64,000 bases of DNA from Flavobacterium psychrophilum (GTDB lineage Bacteria; Bacteroidota; Bacteroidia; Flavobacteriales; Flavobacteriaceae), in the NCBI GenBank assembly GCA_945874225.1, contig CAMCFT010000019.1, positions 10,488 to 74,487 of the forward strand, read 5' to 3'. Every line of letters starts with the position of its first letter. Position 1 is the first letter of the stretch. Positions 25,052 through 35,425 of the stretch are shown in pieces. The translations under genes were made by a program, and so were the position numbers. The notes under the pieces are model-generated. The model had not been told where the DNA came from, ran no database searches, and saw only the letters and a program-made list of their open reading frames with translations.

Positions 25052-25059
25052 TATATTTG
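25052..25059 (+). promoter_or_regulatory. -7 box upstream of hutG
   Basis: TATATTTG, a full TAnnTTTG match ending 16 nt before the hutG start codon. No TTG at the usual distance. Confidence 0.4.
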
Positions 25060-25075
25060 GGAGATTATATATTTT

Positions 25076-26119
25076 ATGGAAAAGCTCATCCCATTTACGA
25101 TTAATGACCTTGCAAAAGTTACGAACCACAGAAGTGGTGAGATAAAATTTGGCGAGAAAATGATGACTATTCCAAAAGGAGTTGATCCTACTTCTTTTTT
25201 AAAAACTTCGGAAGCAAAATATGTAATATTTGGAATCCCTGAAGATATTGGCGTCAGAGCTAATTATGGCAGACCAGGAGCAGCATCAGCTTGGGATAGC
25301 GCCATAGGTAGTATTGCAAATATTCAACACAATCGCTTTTGCAAAGGAAGTCAAATTCTTATTTTAGGAAAACTAGATGTTTGTGAGGAAATGAAAGATG
25401 TGGAGCATTTGAATTTTAACAATGTTGATGATCGGACGAAACTGAGCCAACTCGTAGAAAAAATTGACAAAGAAGTTTCCCATATAATTTTCACTATCAC
25501 AAAATCCGGGAAGATTCCGATAATTATTGGTGGTGGTCACAACAATTCCTACGGAAACATAAAAGGAACAGCACTTGCCAAAGGGAAATCCATTAATGCT
25601 ATAAATTTTGATGCGCATTCTGATTTTAGAATTCTTGAAGGACGCCATAGCGGAAACGGTTTTTCTTATGCTTATGAAGAAGGTTTTCTGAAAAAATATT
25701 TCATTTTTGGTTTACACGAAAATTATACTTCAAAAAGTGTTTTGGATATTATTAAAAAAATTGATGACAGAGTACGTTACAACACCTATGACAGTATCAA
25801 CATTCGAAAGGAAAAAAACTTTAATCAGGAACTCGTTCATGCTCTAGAATTTATTCAAAATGATTCCTACGGAATTGAAATAGATCTTGATGCAATTCCA
25901 AATATTGCAAGCAGTGCCATGACTTTAAGTGGCTTTTCTATTGAAGAACTTCGGCAGTTTGTTACTTATTTCGGCAAAAATAAAAATGCCGCTTATCTGC
26001 ATATCTGCGAAGGAGCCCCTGACCTTGGAGAAGAAAAAAACAATCATTTAATTGGCAAACTTATAGGTTATCTAGTTACTGATTTTATAAAATCTCACAA
26101 TAATATTGAACCTATATAA
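25076..26119 (+). CDS. hutG: Formimidoylglutamase, arginase/ureohydrolase family
   Basis: 347 residues. Hydrolyses N-formimidoyl-L-glutamate to glutamate and formamide, following HutI. The binuclear Mn site is visible: His155 in GGGHNNSYG, Asp179-x-His181-x-Asp183 in NFDAHSDFR, and the IDLDAIPN motif with the last two Asp ligands. The N-terminal GIPEDIGVRANYGRPGA stretch is typical of the Bacteroidota form. It has its own probable promoter box, so it need not share a transcript with hutI. Other ureohydrolases (agmatinase) are less likely given the hut context. Confidence 0.85.
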   Translation: MEKLIPFTINDLAKVTNHRSGEIKFGEKMMTIPKGVDPTSFLKTSEAKYVIFGIPEDIGVRANYGRPGAASAWDSAIGSIANIQHNRFCKGSQILILGKLDVCEEMKDVEHLNFNNVDDRTKLSQLVEKIDKEVSHIIFTITKSGKIPIIIGGGHNNSYGNIKGTALAKGKSINAINFDAHSDFRILEGRHSGNGFSYAYEEGFLKKYFIFGLHENYTSKSVLDIIKKIDDRVRYNTYDSINIRKEKNFNQELVHALEFIQNDSYGIEIDLDAIPNIASSAMTLSGFSIEELRQFVTYFGKNKNAAYLHICEGAPDLGEEKNNHLIGKLIGYLVTDFIKSHNNIEPI

Positions 26120-26183
26120 TGCTCTAATCTTTTTTTTGGTTATCCAAAAAATGCCAACTAATTTCCATCAAAAATAATAAACC

Positions 26184-26191
26184 TATCTTTG
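26184..26191 (+). promoter_or_regulatory. -7 box of the helicase gene promoter
   Basis: TATCTTTG followed by CAGC, a form frequently seen at flavobacterial promoters. It lies 47 nt before the ATG, and the -33 region is degenerate. Confidence 0.4.
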
Positions 26192-26238
26192 CAGCACTAT
26201 CTATGTACTAATTACAGGATATTTAATACCAATTATTT

Positions 26239-27492
26239 ATGTTATTCGAAGATTTATCACTTTCAAAAAGTATACAAAGAGCCGTATTTGAAGAAGGCTA
26301 CATAAGCCCAACCCCTATTCAAGAACAATCCATTCCGCTGGTTTTAGCAGGCAGAGATTTAATAGGTTGTGCCCAAACAGGAACAGGAAAAACGGCAGCA
26401 TTTGCCATACCCATCATACATCAATTACACCGAATTGTAGGTTCATCAAAAAAAGCCAAAGAAATTCGGGCTTTAATAGTAACTCCTACAAGAGAATTAG
26501 CGGTCCAAATTGGTCAAAGTTTTGACACTTATGGCAAATATACTAACTTAACACAATTGACCATTTTTGGAGGTGTTTCTCAAGTTCCACAAGTTGATGC
26601 ACTACGCAAAGGAGTTGATGTTCTCGTTGCAACACCGGGAAGATTACTTGATTTGCACAAACAAGGTTTTATAGATTTAGACCATTTACATACCTTAGTC
26701 CTTGACGAAGCAGATCAAATGCTGGATATGGGATTCATAAACGATGTCAAGAAAATTGTAAAACTTACACCAAAAAACAGACAAACATTATTATTCTCGG
26801 CAACAATGCCAATAGCCATAAGGGAATTAGCCGAAATGTTTCTGAAAGATCCAGAAAAAGTTGAAGTTTCACCTGTTTCATCTACTGCCGAAAACGTAGA
26901 ACAACACGTTTATTTTGTTGAAAAAACCGAGAAAAGAAACTTGTTGTATCATTTGATAAAAAATCAAAATTTATCGGATGTTTTGGTTTTTTCCAGAACC
27001 AAACATGGTGCTGATAATGTGGTGAAAGCTTTGCGGAAAAATAACATTGCTGCCGAAGCCATTCACGGAGATAAATCACAAAATGCCAGACAACGCGTTT
27101 TGGATGCATTCAAGAATAAAGAAGTTGGCGTTCTTGTAGCAACTGACATTGCTGCTCGTGGTATTGATATTGACCAATTGCCTTTTGTAATCAATTTTGA
27201 TTTACCCAATATTCCCGAAACATACGTTCACCGAATTGGCAGAACCGGTCGTGCCGGAAATGAAGGAATTGCAATTTCTTTTTGCAGTAAAGACGAACAT
27301 CAATATTGGAAAGACATTCAAAAACTAATAAAAGTGGATGTAAAAACCATAAATGACCATCCTTACCATTGGCATTCCGGAAGTCCGGAAACAGCTCCAG
27401 CTTCTGCTCAAAAAAATTCAAACAGAAGCGGAGGTGCCCATAAATCCAGAAAATCCGATGTTTCTAAACAAAACAAAAAACGCTGGTATTAA
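26239..27492 (+). CDS. DEAD-box RNA helicase, RhlE type
   Basis: 417 residues with the whole motif set: Q motif ([11 protein letters not shown]), AQTGTGKT at 45-52, PTRELA at 83-88, DEAD at 156-159, SAT, and [10 protein letters not shown] near residue 330. The short basic tail ([16 protein letters not shown]) is typical of the RhlE subgroup involved in ribosome assembly and mRNA decay. It is monocistronic with a strong terminator. Confidence 0.92.
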   Translation: MLFEDLSLSKSIQRAVFEEGYISPTPIQEQSIPLVLAGRDLIGCAQTGTGKTAAFAIPIIHQLHRIVGSSKKAKEIRALIVTPTRELAVQIGQSFDTYGKYTNLTQLTIFGGVSQVPQVDALRKGVDVLVATPGRLLDLHKQGFIDLDHLHTLVLDEADQMLDMGFINDVKKIVKLTPKNRQTLLFSATMPIAIRELAEMFLKDPEKVEVSPVSSTAENVEQHVYFVEKTEKRNLLYHLIKNQNLSDVLVFSRTKHGADNVVKALRKNNIAAEAIHGDKSQNARQRVLDAFKNKEVGVLVATDIAARGIDIDQLPFVINFDLPNIPETYVHRIGRTGRAGNEGIAISFCSKDEHQYWKDIQKLIKVDVKTINDHPYHWHSGSPETAPASAQKNSNRSGGAHKSRKSDVSKQNKKRWY

Positions 27493-27517
27493 TTGCAGTT
27501 TTATTTCGTACTATTAT

Positions 27518-27560
27518 AAAAAATCAGCTTTTAGAAAAATACTAAAAGCTGATTTTTTTT
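27518..27560 (+). terminator. Rho-independent terminator of the helicase gene
   Basis: AAAAAATCAGCTTTTAG and CTAAAAGCTGATTTTTT with a 7-nt loop, ending in a T-run. Confidence 0.8.
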
Positions 27561-27681
27561 ATTAGTAAGTTTCTTATTACCAGTTATTTAAGTGTTAATT
27601 ATTTGTTATATTGATTTTACAATTAACTGATTTTCGTTAATTTTATGATAGTTAATTATTAACAATTTAATAGTATATATT

Positions 27682-28143
27682 ATGAAAACTTTAGTTAAAA
27701 CAAACAGCTTATTTCCAACAGTGGAAAGTAAATTAGTCAACAATTTTTTCGATGATTTTATTACAAAAGATTTATTTGATTGGACTGACAGAAATTTTGC
27801 AGCTTTAGGCAGCAATCTTCCTTCTGTAAATTTAAAAGAAACTGATTCGAAAATTGAAATTGAAATGGCAGCTCCAGGAATGAAAAGAGAAGACTTCAAA
27901 GTTGAAATCGATAATGATATTTTAATGATTTCTTCTGAAAAAGAAGAAGAAAAAGAAGAAAAAAAAGAAAACTACATCCGAAGAGAATTTAATTACAAAT
28001 CTTTTAACAGAACTTTCAGTTTGCCTGAAACTATAGATGAAAACAAAATAGAAGCCAATTATAAAGATGGTATTCTTCATGTTGTTGTTGCAAAAAAAGA
28101 AGGTGCTAAAAAAAGAACTCTAAAAACAATTCCTATTAAATAA
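27682..28143 (+). CDS. Small heat shock protein (Hsp20/alpha-crystallin)
   Basis: 153 residues. An N-terminal arm is followed by the alpha-crystallin domain at about 47-142, starting at PSVNLKETDSKIEIEMAAPG and ending at KDGILHVVVAKKE, then a C-terminal IPI motif that docks subunits into oligomers. ATP-independent holdase chaperone in the cytoplasm. Between the strands it has a very acidic/basic insert (EKEEEKEEKKENY). Monocistronic. It converges on the hybrid kinase gene through a shared terminator. Confidence 0.92.
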   Translation: MKTLVKTNSLFPTVESKLVNNFFDDFITKDLFDWTDRNFAALGSNLPSVNLKETDSKIEIEMAAPGMKREDFKVEIDNDILMISSEKEEEKEEKKENYIRREFNYKSFNRTFSLPETIDENKIEANYKDGILHVVVAKKEGAKKRTLKTIPIK

Positions 28144-28175
28144 AAATTGGATTAACAATTTATATTAAATTAAAC

Positions 28176-28205
28176 AAAAAACGCTGTCAAATGACAGCGT
28201 TTTTT
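28176..28205. terminator. Bidirectional terminator between hsp20 and the hybrid kinase
   Basis: Perfect 14-bp arms AAAAAACGCTGTCA / TGACAGCGTTTTTT with a 2-base loop. The stop codon of the kinase (28187-28189) lies inside the left arm. Confidence 0.8.
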
Positions 28206-30394
28206 GTTTTTTTGATCTGATCGTTAATGACTTGAAATAACTTTAAGGTTTCAAAAGGTTTTATAATAATATCATTCATTCCCGCAGAAAGAGCCTCCTC
28301 TGTGATTTCGTCTTTGGCGAAAGCCGTTAAAGCAATAATAGGTGTGTTAATTCCTTTGAGTCGAATTTTTCTGGTAGTTTCAAAGCCACTTATTAAAGGC
28401 ATATTTATATCCATTAAAATGACATCAAAGACTTCCTTATTTAATATTTCAATTGCTTGAAATCCATCATCAACAATAAAACAGCTGCAATTATTTTTTT
28501 CAATTATTTTCTTAGTGACAGTTTGGTTAATCTTGTTGTCTTCAACAACTAATATCTTGAATATTTGGCCTGAACTTAAATCTACTTTTATATTGTTGAT
28601 TATCTCTATTGTTTTATTAGGGTCAACATCAAATTCAATGGTAAATATAAATGTCGTTCCAATTCCGATCTGGCTTTCGAGTGAAATTTCACTTTTAAAT
28701 AATTCCAATAATCGTTTTACAATTGCTAAACCAAGTCCCGTTCCCTGATAATCATTCTCTTTTCTTCCAACCTGAACAAATTTTTCAAAAATTTTGTCTT
28801 GGTCAGCAGCCGCAATTCCTATTCCGTTATCCGATATTTGAAATTCAATAAAATGCGATTTATCTTCGACTTTAACCAAATTAGCACTCACAATCACCTC
28901 TCCGTTGTTCGTAAATTTCAATGCATTACTTATCAAATTCATAAGTATTTGAGCAAATCGCAATTTATCTCCAATTAAATATTCTGGAATTGCCGGGTCA
29001 ATTTTTATCGATATTTTATTATTATGACTTTGTGAAATAAAAGAGAGCGAGTTTTTAACCATGTTAATCTCATCTGAAATATTGAAAGTTAAATTTTCAA
29101 GAACAATCCTGTTTTCTTCAATTTTATTAATTTGTAGAATATCGTTAACAAGTGATAGTAAATAGCGAGCCGAAAATTTAAGCGAGCTCAAATGTGGACT
29201 ATTTGCCAGTTCTTTGTGCTCGTCTAATAACATATTTGTAATCCCGACAACACCATATAAAGGTGTTCTCAATTCATGACTTATTGTTGATACGAATTGT
29301 GTTTTTGCATAGGAAGCCTCTTCTGCTTTATCTTTTGCAATAAGTAGTTCTTCATTGGCAATAGTGAGATCATGATTAGCCTTTTTCTTAAAATTATAGT
29401 TTTTATAAAGAGAATAAAACAATAGCAATACAACCAATAATGAAATGAGAAACAAGAGCACAATAATTTTTGATTTTTTCAGACTTTGAGTTTGTAAATT
29501 TCTTTCTGTTTCAACTTTATCAATCTCTCTTTTATATTCGTCTAATTCAAGATTAACTCCAGCCACATTAGCCTTCTTAATTTTATCTTCTTTATAAATT
29601 TCATCAGTGATTTTATTGTAAAGGGTTAAGTTTTCATAGGCTTGCTTATAATCTCCTTTTTTTAATAAAAACTTTGAATACTCCTGATGCGAAAAAGATA
29701 AATCCGATTTTTCATTCCCTTCGGTTCCCAATTTTATGGCTGTCAAAAAATAAGATTCTGCTTTTTTATTTTCACCTGTGTGACTATAATACATCCCATT
29801 AAGCATATTGAATGCAACAATAGTTGACTCATTACCAAATTTTGGATGGTATTTATTTATATATTTCAAATATGGAAATCCTTCTTCAAAATGACCAATA
29901 TCAAAGTAAGCCCATGCAATATTGAGTTTTGTGAAAACGATTTGACTGGTATCTGCAGTCTTTTGACTATATTCTAGAGATTTTTTATAATAGTTTATTC
30001 CTGTCTCATATTGCTTTTTTTCAAAGCAATAGACATTCCCCAAATTATTATTTATCCAATTTTTTATTTTATCATTATTTGTTTTATTGGCATAAGACAA
30101 GCCTTTCTTATAATACAAAATCGCTTTTTCAAATTCTGATAATTCTTCAAGATTTGCTGCAATTACATTATAAGAAGCAGCTATAAGATAATCGTCTTTA
30201 ATGATTGTGGCATCATGCAAACTTTGTCTTGCAGTAGATAAGGATTTTTCAAAATTATCCTCACGCAAGTATTTTACTGCTAGTTTAGCTGTTTTTTTAA
30301 TTTCTTCTTTAGAAGGTGTCTTTGCCTGTGCAAAAGAATTATTACTGAAAGGGCACAGTAATAATAGCAATAAAACAATTCGTATTGGATGCAT
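28187..30394 (-). CDS. TPR-sensor hybrid histidine kinase with receiver domain
   Basis: 735 residues. Signal peptide (1-22), about 270 residues of TPR-like helices in the periplasm (40-290), one membrane helix at 308-330, HisKA with phospho-acceptor His373 in STISHELRTPL, HATPase with N box NLISNALKF (Asn490), DNGIG at 522-526 and GTGLGL at 551-556, then a receiver domain with VVEDN at 616-620 and phospho-acceptor Asp662 in MDINMP. No separate response regulator or DNA-binding output domain is present, so the signal must pass to an unlinked partner. The ligand is unknown. TATATTTG (30413-30420, minus strand) is a probable -7 box. Confidence 0.92.
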   Translation of the reverse strand: MHPIRIVLLLLLLCPFSNNSFAQAKTPSKEEIKKTAKLAVKYLREDNFEKSLSTARQSLHDATIIKDDYLIAASYNVIAANLEELSEFEKAILYYKKGLSYANKTNNDKIKNWINNNLGNVYCFEKKQYETGINYYKKSLEYSQKTADTSQIVFTKLNIAWAYFDIGHFEEGFPYLKYINKYHPKFGNESTIVAFNMLNGMYYSHTGENKKAESYFLTAIKLGTEGNEKSDLSFSHQEYSKFLLKKGDYKQAYENLTLYNKITDEIYKEDKIKKANVAGVNLELDEYKREIDKVETERNLQTQSLKKSKIIVLLFLISLLVVLLLFYSLYKNYNFKKKANHDLTIANEELLIAKDKAEEASYAKTQFVSTISHELRTPLYGVVGITNMLLDEHKELANSPHLSSLKFSARYLLSLVNDILQINKIEENRIVLENLTFNISDEINMVKNSLSFISQSHNNKISIKIDPAIPEYLIGDKLRFAQILMNLISNALKFTNNGEVIVSANLVKVEDKSHFIEFQISDNGIGIAAADQDKIFEKFVQVGRKENDYQGTGLGLAIVKRLLELFKSEISLESQIGIGTTFIFTIEFDVDPNKTIEIINNIKVDLSSGQIFKILVVEDNKINQTVTKKIIEKNNCSCFIVDDGFQAIEILNKEVFDVILMDINMPLISGFETTRKIRLKGINTPIIALTAFAKDEITEEALSAGMNDIIIKPFETLKLFQVINDQIKKTKNAVI

Positions 30395-30574
30395 AACTAG
30401 TTAAAATCGATTCAAATATACATTATAAATATTTATTAAAAAGATATAAAAAAGGTTTTTATAGGTTATTTCTCTATCATAGAATAGTTGAAAATATCAT
30501 TGGATTTGAAGAAATATTTTATTCATAATTTGAAACCACTCAGAAAGCCGAATAGGTTTATAATAATTTTATAT

Positions 30575-31840
30575 TTATTCTGAAGGAGCATCCCCTTCAC
30601 CTTCCCATTTCCCTACTACAGATGTCGCCAAAGCATTGCCTAAAACATTAGTGGCGCTTCGAAACATATCACAGAAATGATCAATTGGCAAAATCAAAGC
30701 AATACCTTCAATTGGAATTTTGAACATTCCGCAAGTAGCTGCCACAATTACTAAACTAGCTCTTGGAACCCCTGCAATTCCTTTGCTGGTAAGCATCAAG
30801 ACTAAAAGCATCGTCATTTGGGTCCCCATATCCAAATGGATTCCATACGCTTGAGCGATAAATAAACTGGCAAAAGTCATATACATCATACTTCCATCAA
30901 GATTAAAAGAATATCCCAAAGGCAACATAAAAGCAACAATTTTATCTTTTACTCCAAAGCGTTCTAATTCTTCGGTTAGTTTTGGAAAAACCGCTTCGCT
31001 ACTAGTTGTGCTAAATGCAATAATTAAAGGTCCTACAATGTGATTCAATAAAGTTTTCATTCTTTTTCCAAGAAAAACAAAACCTACAACTAAAAGAAAA
31101 AGCCATAAGGAAGAAATTCCCACCAAAAATGAACCAAAAAATTTGATGTAGGTAAATACTAAATCATTAAGGTCTTTAATGGCAAAAACGCCTGCAATTG
31201 CCCCAAAAACTCCCATTGGTGCAAACTTCATTACATAATTCACCATTTTAAGTACAATATGGGATAATACTTCAATGAAATGGGTAACTGGTTTTGCATA
31301 ACTACCAATTGAAGCTGCAGCTAAACCAAAAAAGATAGAGAAAATTACAATTTGGATGATTTCATTATTCGCCATAGCTTCAACGATGCTTTTTGGAATA
31401 ATATGTTCTATAAAATTTTGGGCAGAAAAACTTTGAGTATTTCCTGTTACTTCTGCAGCAGTAGATAAATCAATATTAGATAAATTAAGCCCAACTCCCG
31501 GCTGCAATATATTTACCCAAAACATTCCTATTAAAAGTGAAATAAAAGAAGCACTGAAAAACCAGCCTAATGCCTTTGCTCCCACTCTTCCAACGGTTTT
31601 TACATCACCCAACTTAGCAATACCAGGCACTAATGTACTAAATACCAATAATGAAATTAACATTTGAACCAATCTTATGAAAATAGTTGCCAATATTTTT
31701 ATCTTATCACTAAATTCTTTGGCAAAAGCTACGTCATAATTGTTATGAATATAAATCCCTAAGATTGCTCCAAGCAACATGGCTATAACAATTTGAACGG
31801 TAAGATTTCCTAATAAGGATGGTTTTTTAGTTTCGGTCAT
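30575..31840 (-). CDS. Dicarboxylate/amino acid:cation symporter (DAACS family)
   Basis: 421 residues from the ATG at 31840; the frame is also open from a TTG at 31858. Eight hydrophobic helices plus the two re-entrant hairpins. TTSSEAVFPKL is the serine-rich hairpin 1 motif, NLDGSMMYMT corresponds to the NMDGT cation-binding motif, and SKGIAGVPRAS is hairpin 2. It imports C4-dicarboxylates, glutamate or aspartate with Na+ or H+; the substrate cannot be resolved by eye. TAAGTTTG at 31893-31900 (minus strand) is a likely -7 box. Confidence 0.9.
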   Translation of the reverse strand: MTETKKPSLLGNLTVQIVIAMLLGAILGIYIHNNYDVAFAKEFSDKIKILATIFIRLVQMLISLLVFSTLVPGIAKLGDVKTVGRVGAKALGWFFSASFISLLIGMFWVNILQPGVGLNLSNIDLSTAAEVTGNTQSFSAQNFIEHIIPKSIVEAMANNEIIQIVIFSIFFGLAAASIGSYAKPVTHFIEVLSHIVLKMVNYVMKFAPMGVFGAIAGVFAIKDLNDLVFTYIKFFGSFLVGISSLWLFLLVVGFVFLGKRMKTLLNHIVGPLIIAFSTTSSEAVFPKLTEELERFGVKDKIVAFMLPLGYSFNLDGSMMYMTFASLFIAQAYGIHLDMGTQMTMLLVLMLTSKGIAGVPRASLVIVAATCGMFKIPIEGIALILPIDHFCDMFRSATNVLGNALATSVVGKWEGEGDAPSE

Positions 31841-31910
31841 TTTTTTGGTGTTCAGCAAACAAAGTCCAGTTTGCAGTTCGTAAAGAACAATACAAACTTA
31901 ACACTGAATA

Positions 31911-32975
31911 CTATTTAAAGTAAGTCTTATTTATCAAATAAAAATCAGCAAGAACAATGGCTGCCATTGCCTCAACAATAGGAACTGCACGAGGTACGAC
32001 ACAAGGATCGTGACGCCCTTTTCCAGTCATTTCTGTGATATTTCCTTTATTATCCAATGAATCCTGTTTTTGCATAATAGTAGCCACCGGTTTGAAAGCT
32101 ACTCTGAAATATATATCCATTCCATTACTAATTCCTCCTTGAATTCCTCCCGAAAGATTGGTTTTAGTGGTTCCGTCAGGATTGTATAAATCGTTGTGTT
32201 CGCTTCCTTTCATTTTTGCGCCACAAAAGCCACTTCCAAATTCGAAACCTTTTACGGCATTTATAGAAAGCATCGCTTTGCCTAATTCAGCATGCAGTTT
32301 ATCAAAAACAGGCTCACCCAAACCAATTGGAACATTTTGAATTACGCAAGTCACGGTACCACCTACAGTATCTCCCTGCTTTTTTATAACTCGTATATAT
32401 TCTTCCATTTTGATGGCCGATTCTTCATCAGGACAACGAACAGGATTATTTTCGGTTTTGGAAAAGTCCAAATCTTGATATGGTTTTTCTAAAAATATTG
32501 GTCCCACAGAAGAAACAAAAGCGTTAATTTTTATTTCTGGCAACATTTGTTTTGCTACAGCTCCAGCTACTACTCTACTTGCAGTTTCTCGGGCAGAACT
32601 TCGTCCGCCACCACGATAATCACGAAAACCATATTTTTTTTCATACACATAATCCGCATGGCTTGGTCTGTAATTGTCTTTGATATGCGAGTAATCGTCT
32701 GATTTTTGATTGGTATTTGGGATAATAAAACCGATAGGAGTTCCAGTAGTTTTGCCTTCGAAAATTCCAGACAGAAATTGCACATCATCTGGTTCTTTAC
32801 GCTGTGTAACAATCGCGGATTGACCCGGTTTTCTTCGAGACATTTCAAATTGAATGGCATCTAAATCTAATGTTATTCCGGAAGGACAACCGTCAATTAT
32901 TCCGCCTAAAGCTTCTCCGTGTGATTCTCCAAAAGTTGTTATTCTAAATAGGGTTCCGTAGCTATTTCCTGCCAT
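31911..32975 (-). CDS. aroC: Chorismate synthase
   Basis: 354 residues, full length. Last step of the shikimate pathway: EPSP to chorismate, using reduced FMN. Signatures are [18 protein letters not shown] at the N-terminus, [14 protein letters not shown] in the first third, [20 protein letters not shown] RETASR, and [10 protein letters not shown] near 280. TATATTTG at 32992-32999 (minus strand) is a plausible -7 box right upstream. Confidence 0.96.
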   Translation of the reverse strand: MAGNSYGTLFRITTFGESHGEALGGIIDGCPSGITLDLDAIQFEMSRRKPGQSAIVTQRKEPDDVQFLSGIFEGKTTGTPIGFIIPNTNQKSDDYSHIKDNYRPSHADYVYEKKYGFRDYRGGGRSSARETASRVVAGAVAKQMLPEIKINAFVSSVGPIFLEKPYQDLDFSKTENNPVRCPDEESAIKMEEYIRVIKKQGDTVGGTVTCVIQNVPIGLGEPVFDKLHAELGKAMLSINAVKGFEFGSGFCGAKMKGSEHNDLYNPDGTTKTNLSGGIQGGISNGMDIYFRVAFKPVATIMQKQDSLDNKGNITEMTGKGRHDPCVVPRAVPIVEAMAAIVLADFYLINKTYFK

Positions 32976-33226
32976 TATAATTAGTTTTGAACAAATATAA
33001 TATTTTAGTTCAAAGTTTAAAAGTTTAAAGTGTGAAGTTTTAAAAAGCTATTCACAATTTGTTGGCATTTTCAAAGTATTAAAATAGATTTCTTTGTATT
33101 ATGCCCATCATTTTACTACTTCATAATTCAAAAAAATGAGGTAATTATAATTTTATTTGAATTGTACTATAATTTTTCCGCCTGTTAGCAGTTATATCTA
33201 TAGTAATTACAAACATTTATTTATTT

Positions 33227-33736
33227 ATGAAAAAAATCATTTTATCGGCAATTATGCTAATGGGATTAGCGTTTACCACACAGGCACAAGACATTTCAAA
33301 AAATGCAATAGGTCTTCGATTTGGAGATAATGCCGGTTTTGGCGCAGAAGTTTCGTATCAAAGAGGATTGTCAAACAATAATCGACTTGAACTGGATTTA
33401 GGCTGGAGAAATAGAAATGATTATTACAATAATGGGTATTATGGTAATGACGATGCCATAAAATTGGCAGGCTTGTATCAATGGGTTTGGAATATTGACG
33501 GTGGATTCAACTGGTATGCAGGCGTTGGTGGAGGTATTGGAAGTTATAATAGTGATTATAACGGAGCTAATGACAGTGGGGTGTTTGCTTTTGCAGCTGG
33601 TGATGTAGGAATCGAATACAATTTTGATTTCCCGTTACAATTGTCACTTGATTTTAGACCTGAACTAGGTGGTAATAGTTATTATGAAAATAATTATAGT
33701 TCAGATATCGCTTTGGGTATAAGATACAGATTCTAA
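33227..33736 (+). CDS. Small outer-membrane beta-barrel protein
   Basis: 169 residues. Signal peptide ending TTQAQ (about 1-20), then repeated amphipathic strands with Gly and aromatic residues, and a C-terminal strand ending in YRF, the recognition signal of the BAM complex. The size suggests an eight-stranded barrel of the OmpA/OmpW-like class. An Asn/Tyr/Gly-rich loop (NDYYNNGYYGNDD) is probably exposed on the surface. Function unknown. Confidence 0.75.
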   Translation: MKKIILSAIMLMGLAFTTQAQDISKNAIGLRFGDNAGFGAEVSYQRGLSNNNRLELDLGWRNRNDYYNNGYYGNDDAIKLAGLYQWVWNIDGGFNWYAGVGGGIGSYNSDYNGANDSGVFAFAAGDVGIEYNFDFPLQLSLDFRPELGGNSYYENNYSSDIALGIRYRF

Positions 33737-33754
33737 AATATTAGAATTTTTTGT

Positions 33755-33794
33755 AAAACTCCGTCTCGTTCCAAAAAAACGAGATGGAGTTTTT
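33755..33794. terminator. Bidirectional terminator after the beta-barrel gene
   Basis: AAAACTCCGTCTCGTT pairs with AACGAGATGGAGTTTT (one G-T wobble), followed by a T-run. It separates two convergent genes. Confidence 0.75.
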
Positions 33795-34222
33795 TATTTA
33801 ATGATAATCTCTTTTTTAGAATTTATTTTTACTACACAATATGGAGTCGTAATTTCTTGTGTGGCAATTGTATTGGGTTCTGGAGAGGTTTCTTTGATGG
33901 TAACAATTATATTCTTATCAGTTTCTACAGCACTTACAACGCTTATCTTATAACCACCAGATGTTTTTTCTCCCATATTCAAGACAATAAAATTTGAAGT
34001 CTGGATATCATTTGGGTGAATTTTATTTCTTAATTTTTCATCATTTTGCAACATTGCAATTTCTTTTTCTTCGGTTAGGATTTCAAAAAAACGAATGCTG
34101 GCGCCACCATCTGTTTGTTGGGTCAAAACTTCATATAACGGCTTAGTTCCTGAATTTTTTGTAGATGAAGCTCCACAAGAAACCAGAATTAAAGTGAGTA
34201 ATAACAGACCTATATTTCTCAT
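33794..34222 (-). CDS. PrcB-domain lipoprotein
   Basis: 142 residues. Lipobox LVSC at about 13-16. The C-terminal half carries the PrcB_C pattern: NMGEKTSGGYKISVVSA, then ETSPEPNTIATQEITTPYCVVKI. PrcB was named as a partner of the PrtP (dentilisin) protease complex of Treponema; in Bacteroidota the role of this domain is not known to me. Its start codon overlaps the stop of bshA by 4 bp (ATGA), so the two are translationally coupled. Confidence 0.75.
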   Translation of the reverse strand: MRNIGLLLLTLILVSCGASSTKNSGTKPLYEVLTQQTDGGASIRFFEILTEEKEIAMLQNDEKLRNKIHPNDIQTSNFIVLNMGEKTSGGYKISVVSAVETDKNIIVTIKETSPEPNTIATQEITTPYCVVKINSKKEIIIK

Positions 34223-35352
34223 GAAAATTTATTTATCGCTTTATGATAGAGCTCCTCATACAAAGGCAGAATGTTTTCAATATCAAATTGCTTTGCTACT
34301 GATAACGCATTTTCTTTAAACTTATTTAAAGTAGTGGTGTCTTTCAAAATCCGTAAGGCATTTTCGGCCATTTCATCAGTATTGCCCACATCACTCAAAT
34401 ATCCTGAAACTCCATCAAAATTCACCTCTGGCAAACCTCCCGAATTACTCGAAATCACAGGAACACTCCAAGCCATTGCTTCCAGCGCAGCAAGACCAAA
34501 ACTTTCGGTTTCTGATGGCAACAAGAATAAATCCGTATAACTCAATATTTTATCAATTTCATTACTGTTCCCAAAAAAAATCACTTTGTCCAATATGCCT
34601 AATTCCTGACATAAATACTCTGCTTTTTCTTTTTCAGGTCCATCCCCTACCATCATTAATTTAGCAGGAATTTGTTGTTGAATTTTATAAAATATTTTAA
34701 TCACGTCAGGAATACGTTTTACTTTTCTAAAATTACTAATGTGCGTAATAATTCGTTCCTTTTCTGTCGCCATTACTGAACGGTGGCAGGAAATACTAGG
34801 ATCTATACTATTTTTATCCAATTCTATAAAATTAGGAATTACCTGGATTTCATTTTTAATATTGAATAATTTAATTGTATCCTCTTTTAAACTTTGTGAA
34901 ACAGAAGTCACAAAATCAGATTTGTTGATACTGAATGTCACCGCAGTTTTATAGAAAGGATGGTTTCCCACTAAGGTAATATCGGTTCCGTGAAGCGTGG
35001 TTATCATTGGGAGATTTATACCTTCATCCTTGAGCATTTGCTTTGCCATATAACCTGCATAAGCGTGAGGAATAGCATAATGCACATGAAGTAATTCGAT
35101 TTTATACAACTTCACCATGTCGACTAATTTGCTCGACAAAGCCAATTCATACGGCTGAAAATGAAACAAAGGATATTCCGGAACATTGACTTCGTGGTAA
35201 TGCACATTTGGATTCAACAATGCTAAACGAACAGGCTGACTGTAGGTAATAAAGTGAATTTCGTGACCACGACGAGCCAACTCAAGGCCCAATTCTGTAG
35301 CGACAACGCCACTTCCGCCAAAAGTTGGGTAACAAACAATTGCTATTTTCAT
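34219..35352 (-). CDS. bshA: N-acetyl-alpha-D-glucosaminyl L-malate synthase (bacillithiol biosynthesis)
   Basis: 377 residues, GT4 retaining glycosyltransferase. It joins UDP-GlcNAc and L-malate, the first step of bacillithiol synthesis. Diagnostic: MKIAIVCYPTFGGSGVVATE, HYAIPHAYAGYMAKQML, TTLHGTDITLVGNHPFY and the donor-site ESFGLAALEAMAWSVPVIS. Bacillithiol is the low-molecular-weight thiol of many Bacteroidota and would buffer redox stress, which suits an organism with oxygen-sensitive Fe-S enzymes (inference). bshB and bshC are not in the window. Confidence 0.92.
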   Translation of the reverse strand: MKIAIVCYPTFGGSGVVATELGLELARRGHEIHFITYSQPVRLALLNPNVHYHEVNVPEYPLFHFQPYELALSSKLVDMVKLYKIELLHVHYAIPHAYAGYMAKQMLKDEGINLPMITTLHGTDITLVGNHPFYKTAVTFSINKSDFVTSVSQSLKEDTIKLFNIKNEIQVIPNFIELDKNSIDPSISCHRSVMATEKERIITHISNFRKVKRIPDVIKIFYKIQQQIPAKLMMVGDGPEKEKAEYLCQELGILDKVIFFGNSNEIDKILSYTDLFLLPSETESFGLAALEAMAWSVPVISSNSGGLPEVNFDGVSGYLSDVGNTDEMAENALRILKDTTTLNKFKENALSVAKQFDIENILPLYEELYHKAINKFS

Positions 35353-35425
35353 AAATGAATTTTGAATGGACGAATTTAGGTAAATTTGAAATGAGTTTGG
35401 GGAAAATTGATATTAAAATTCAAAT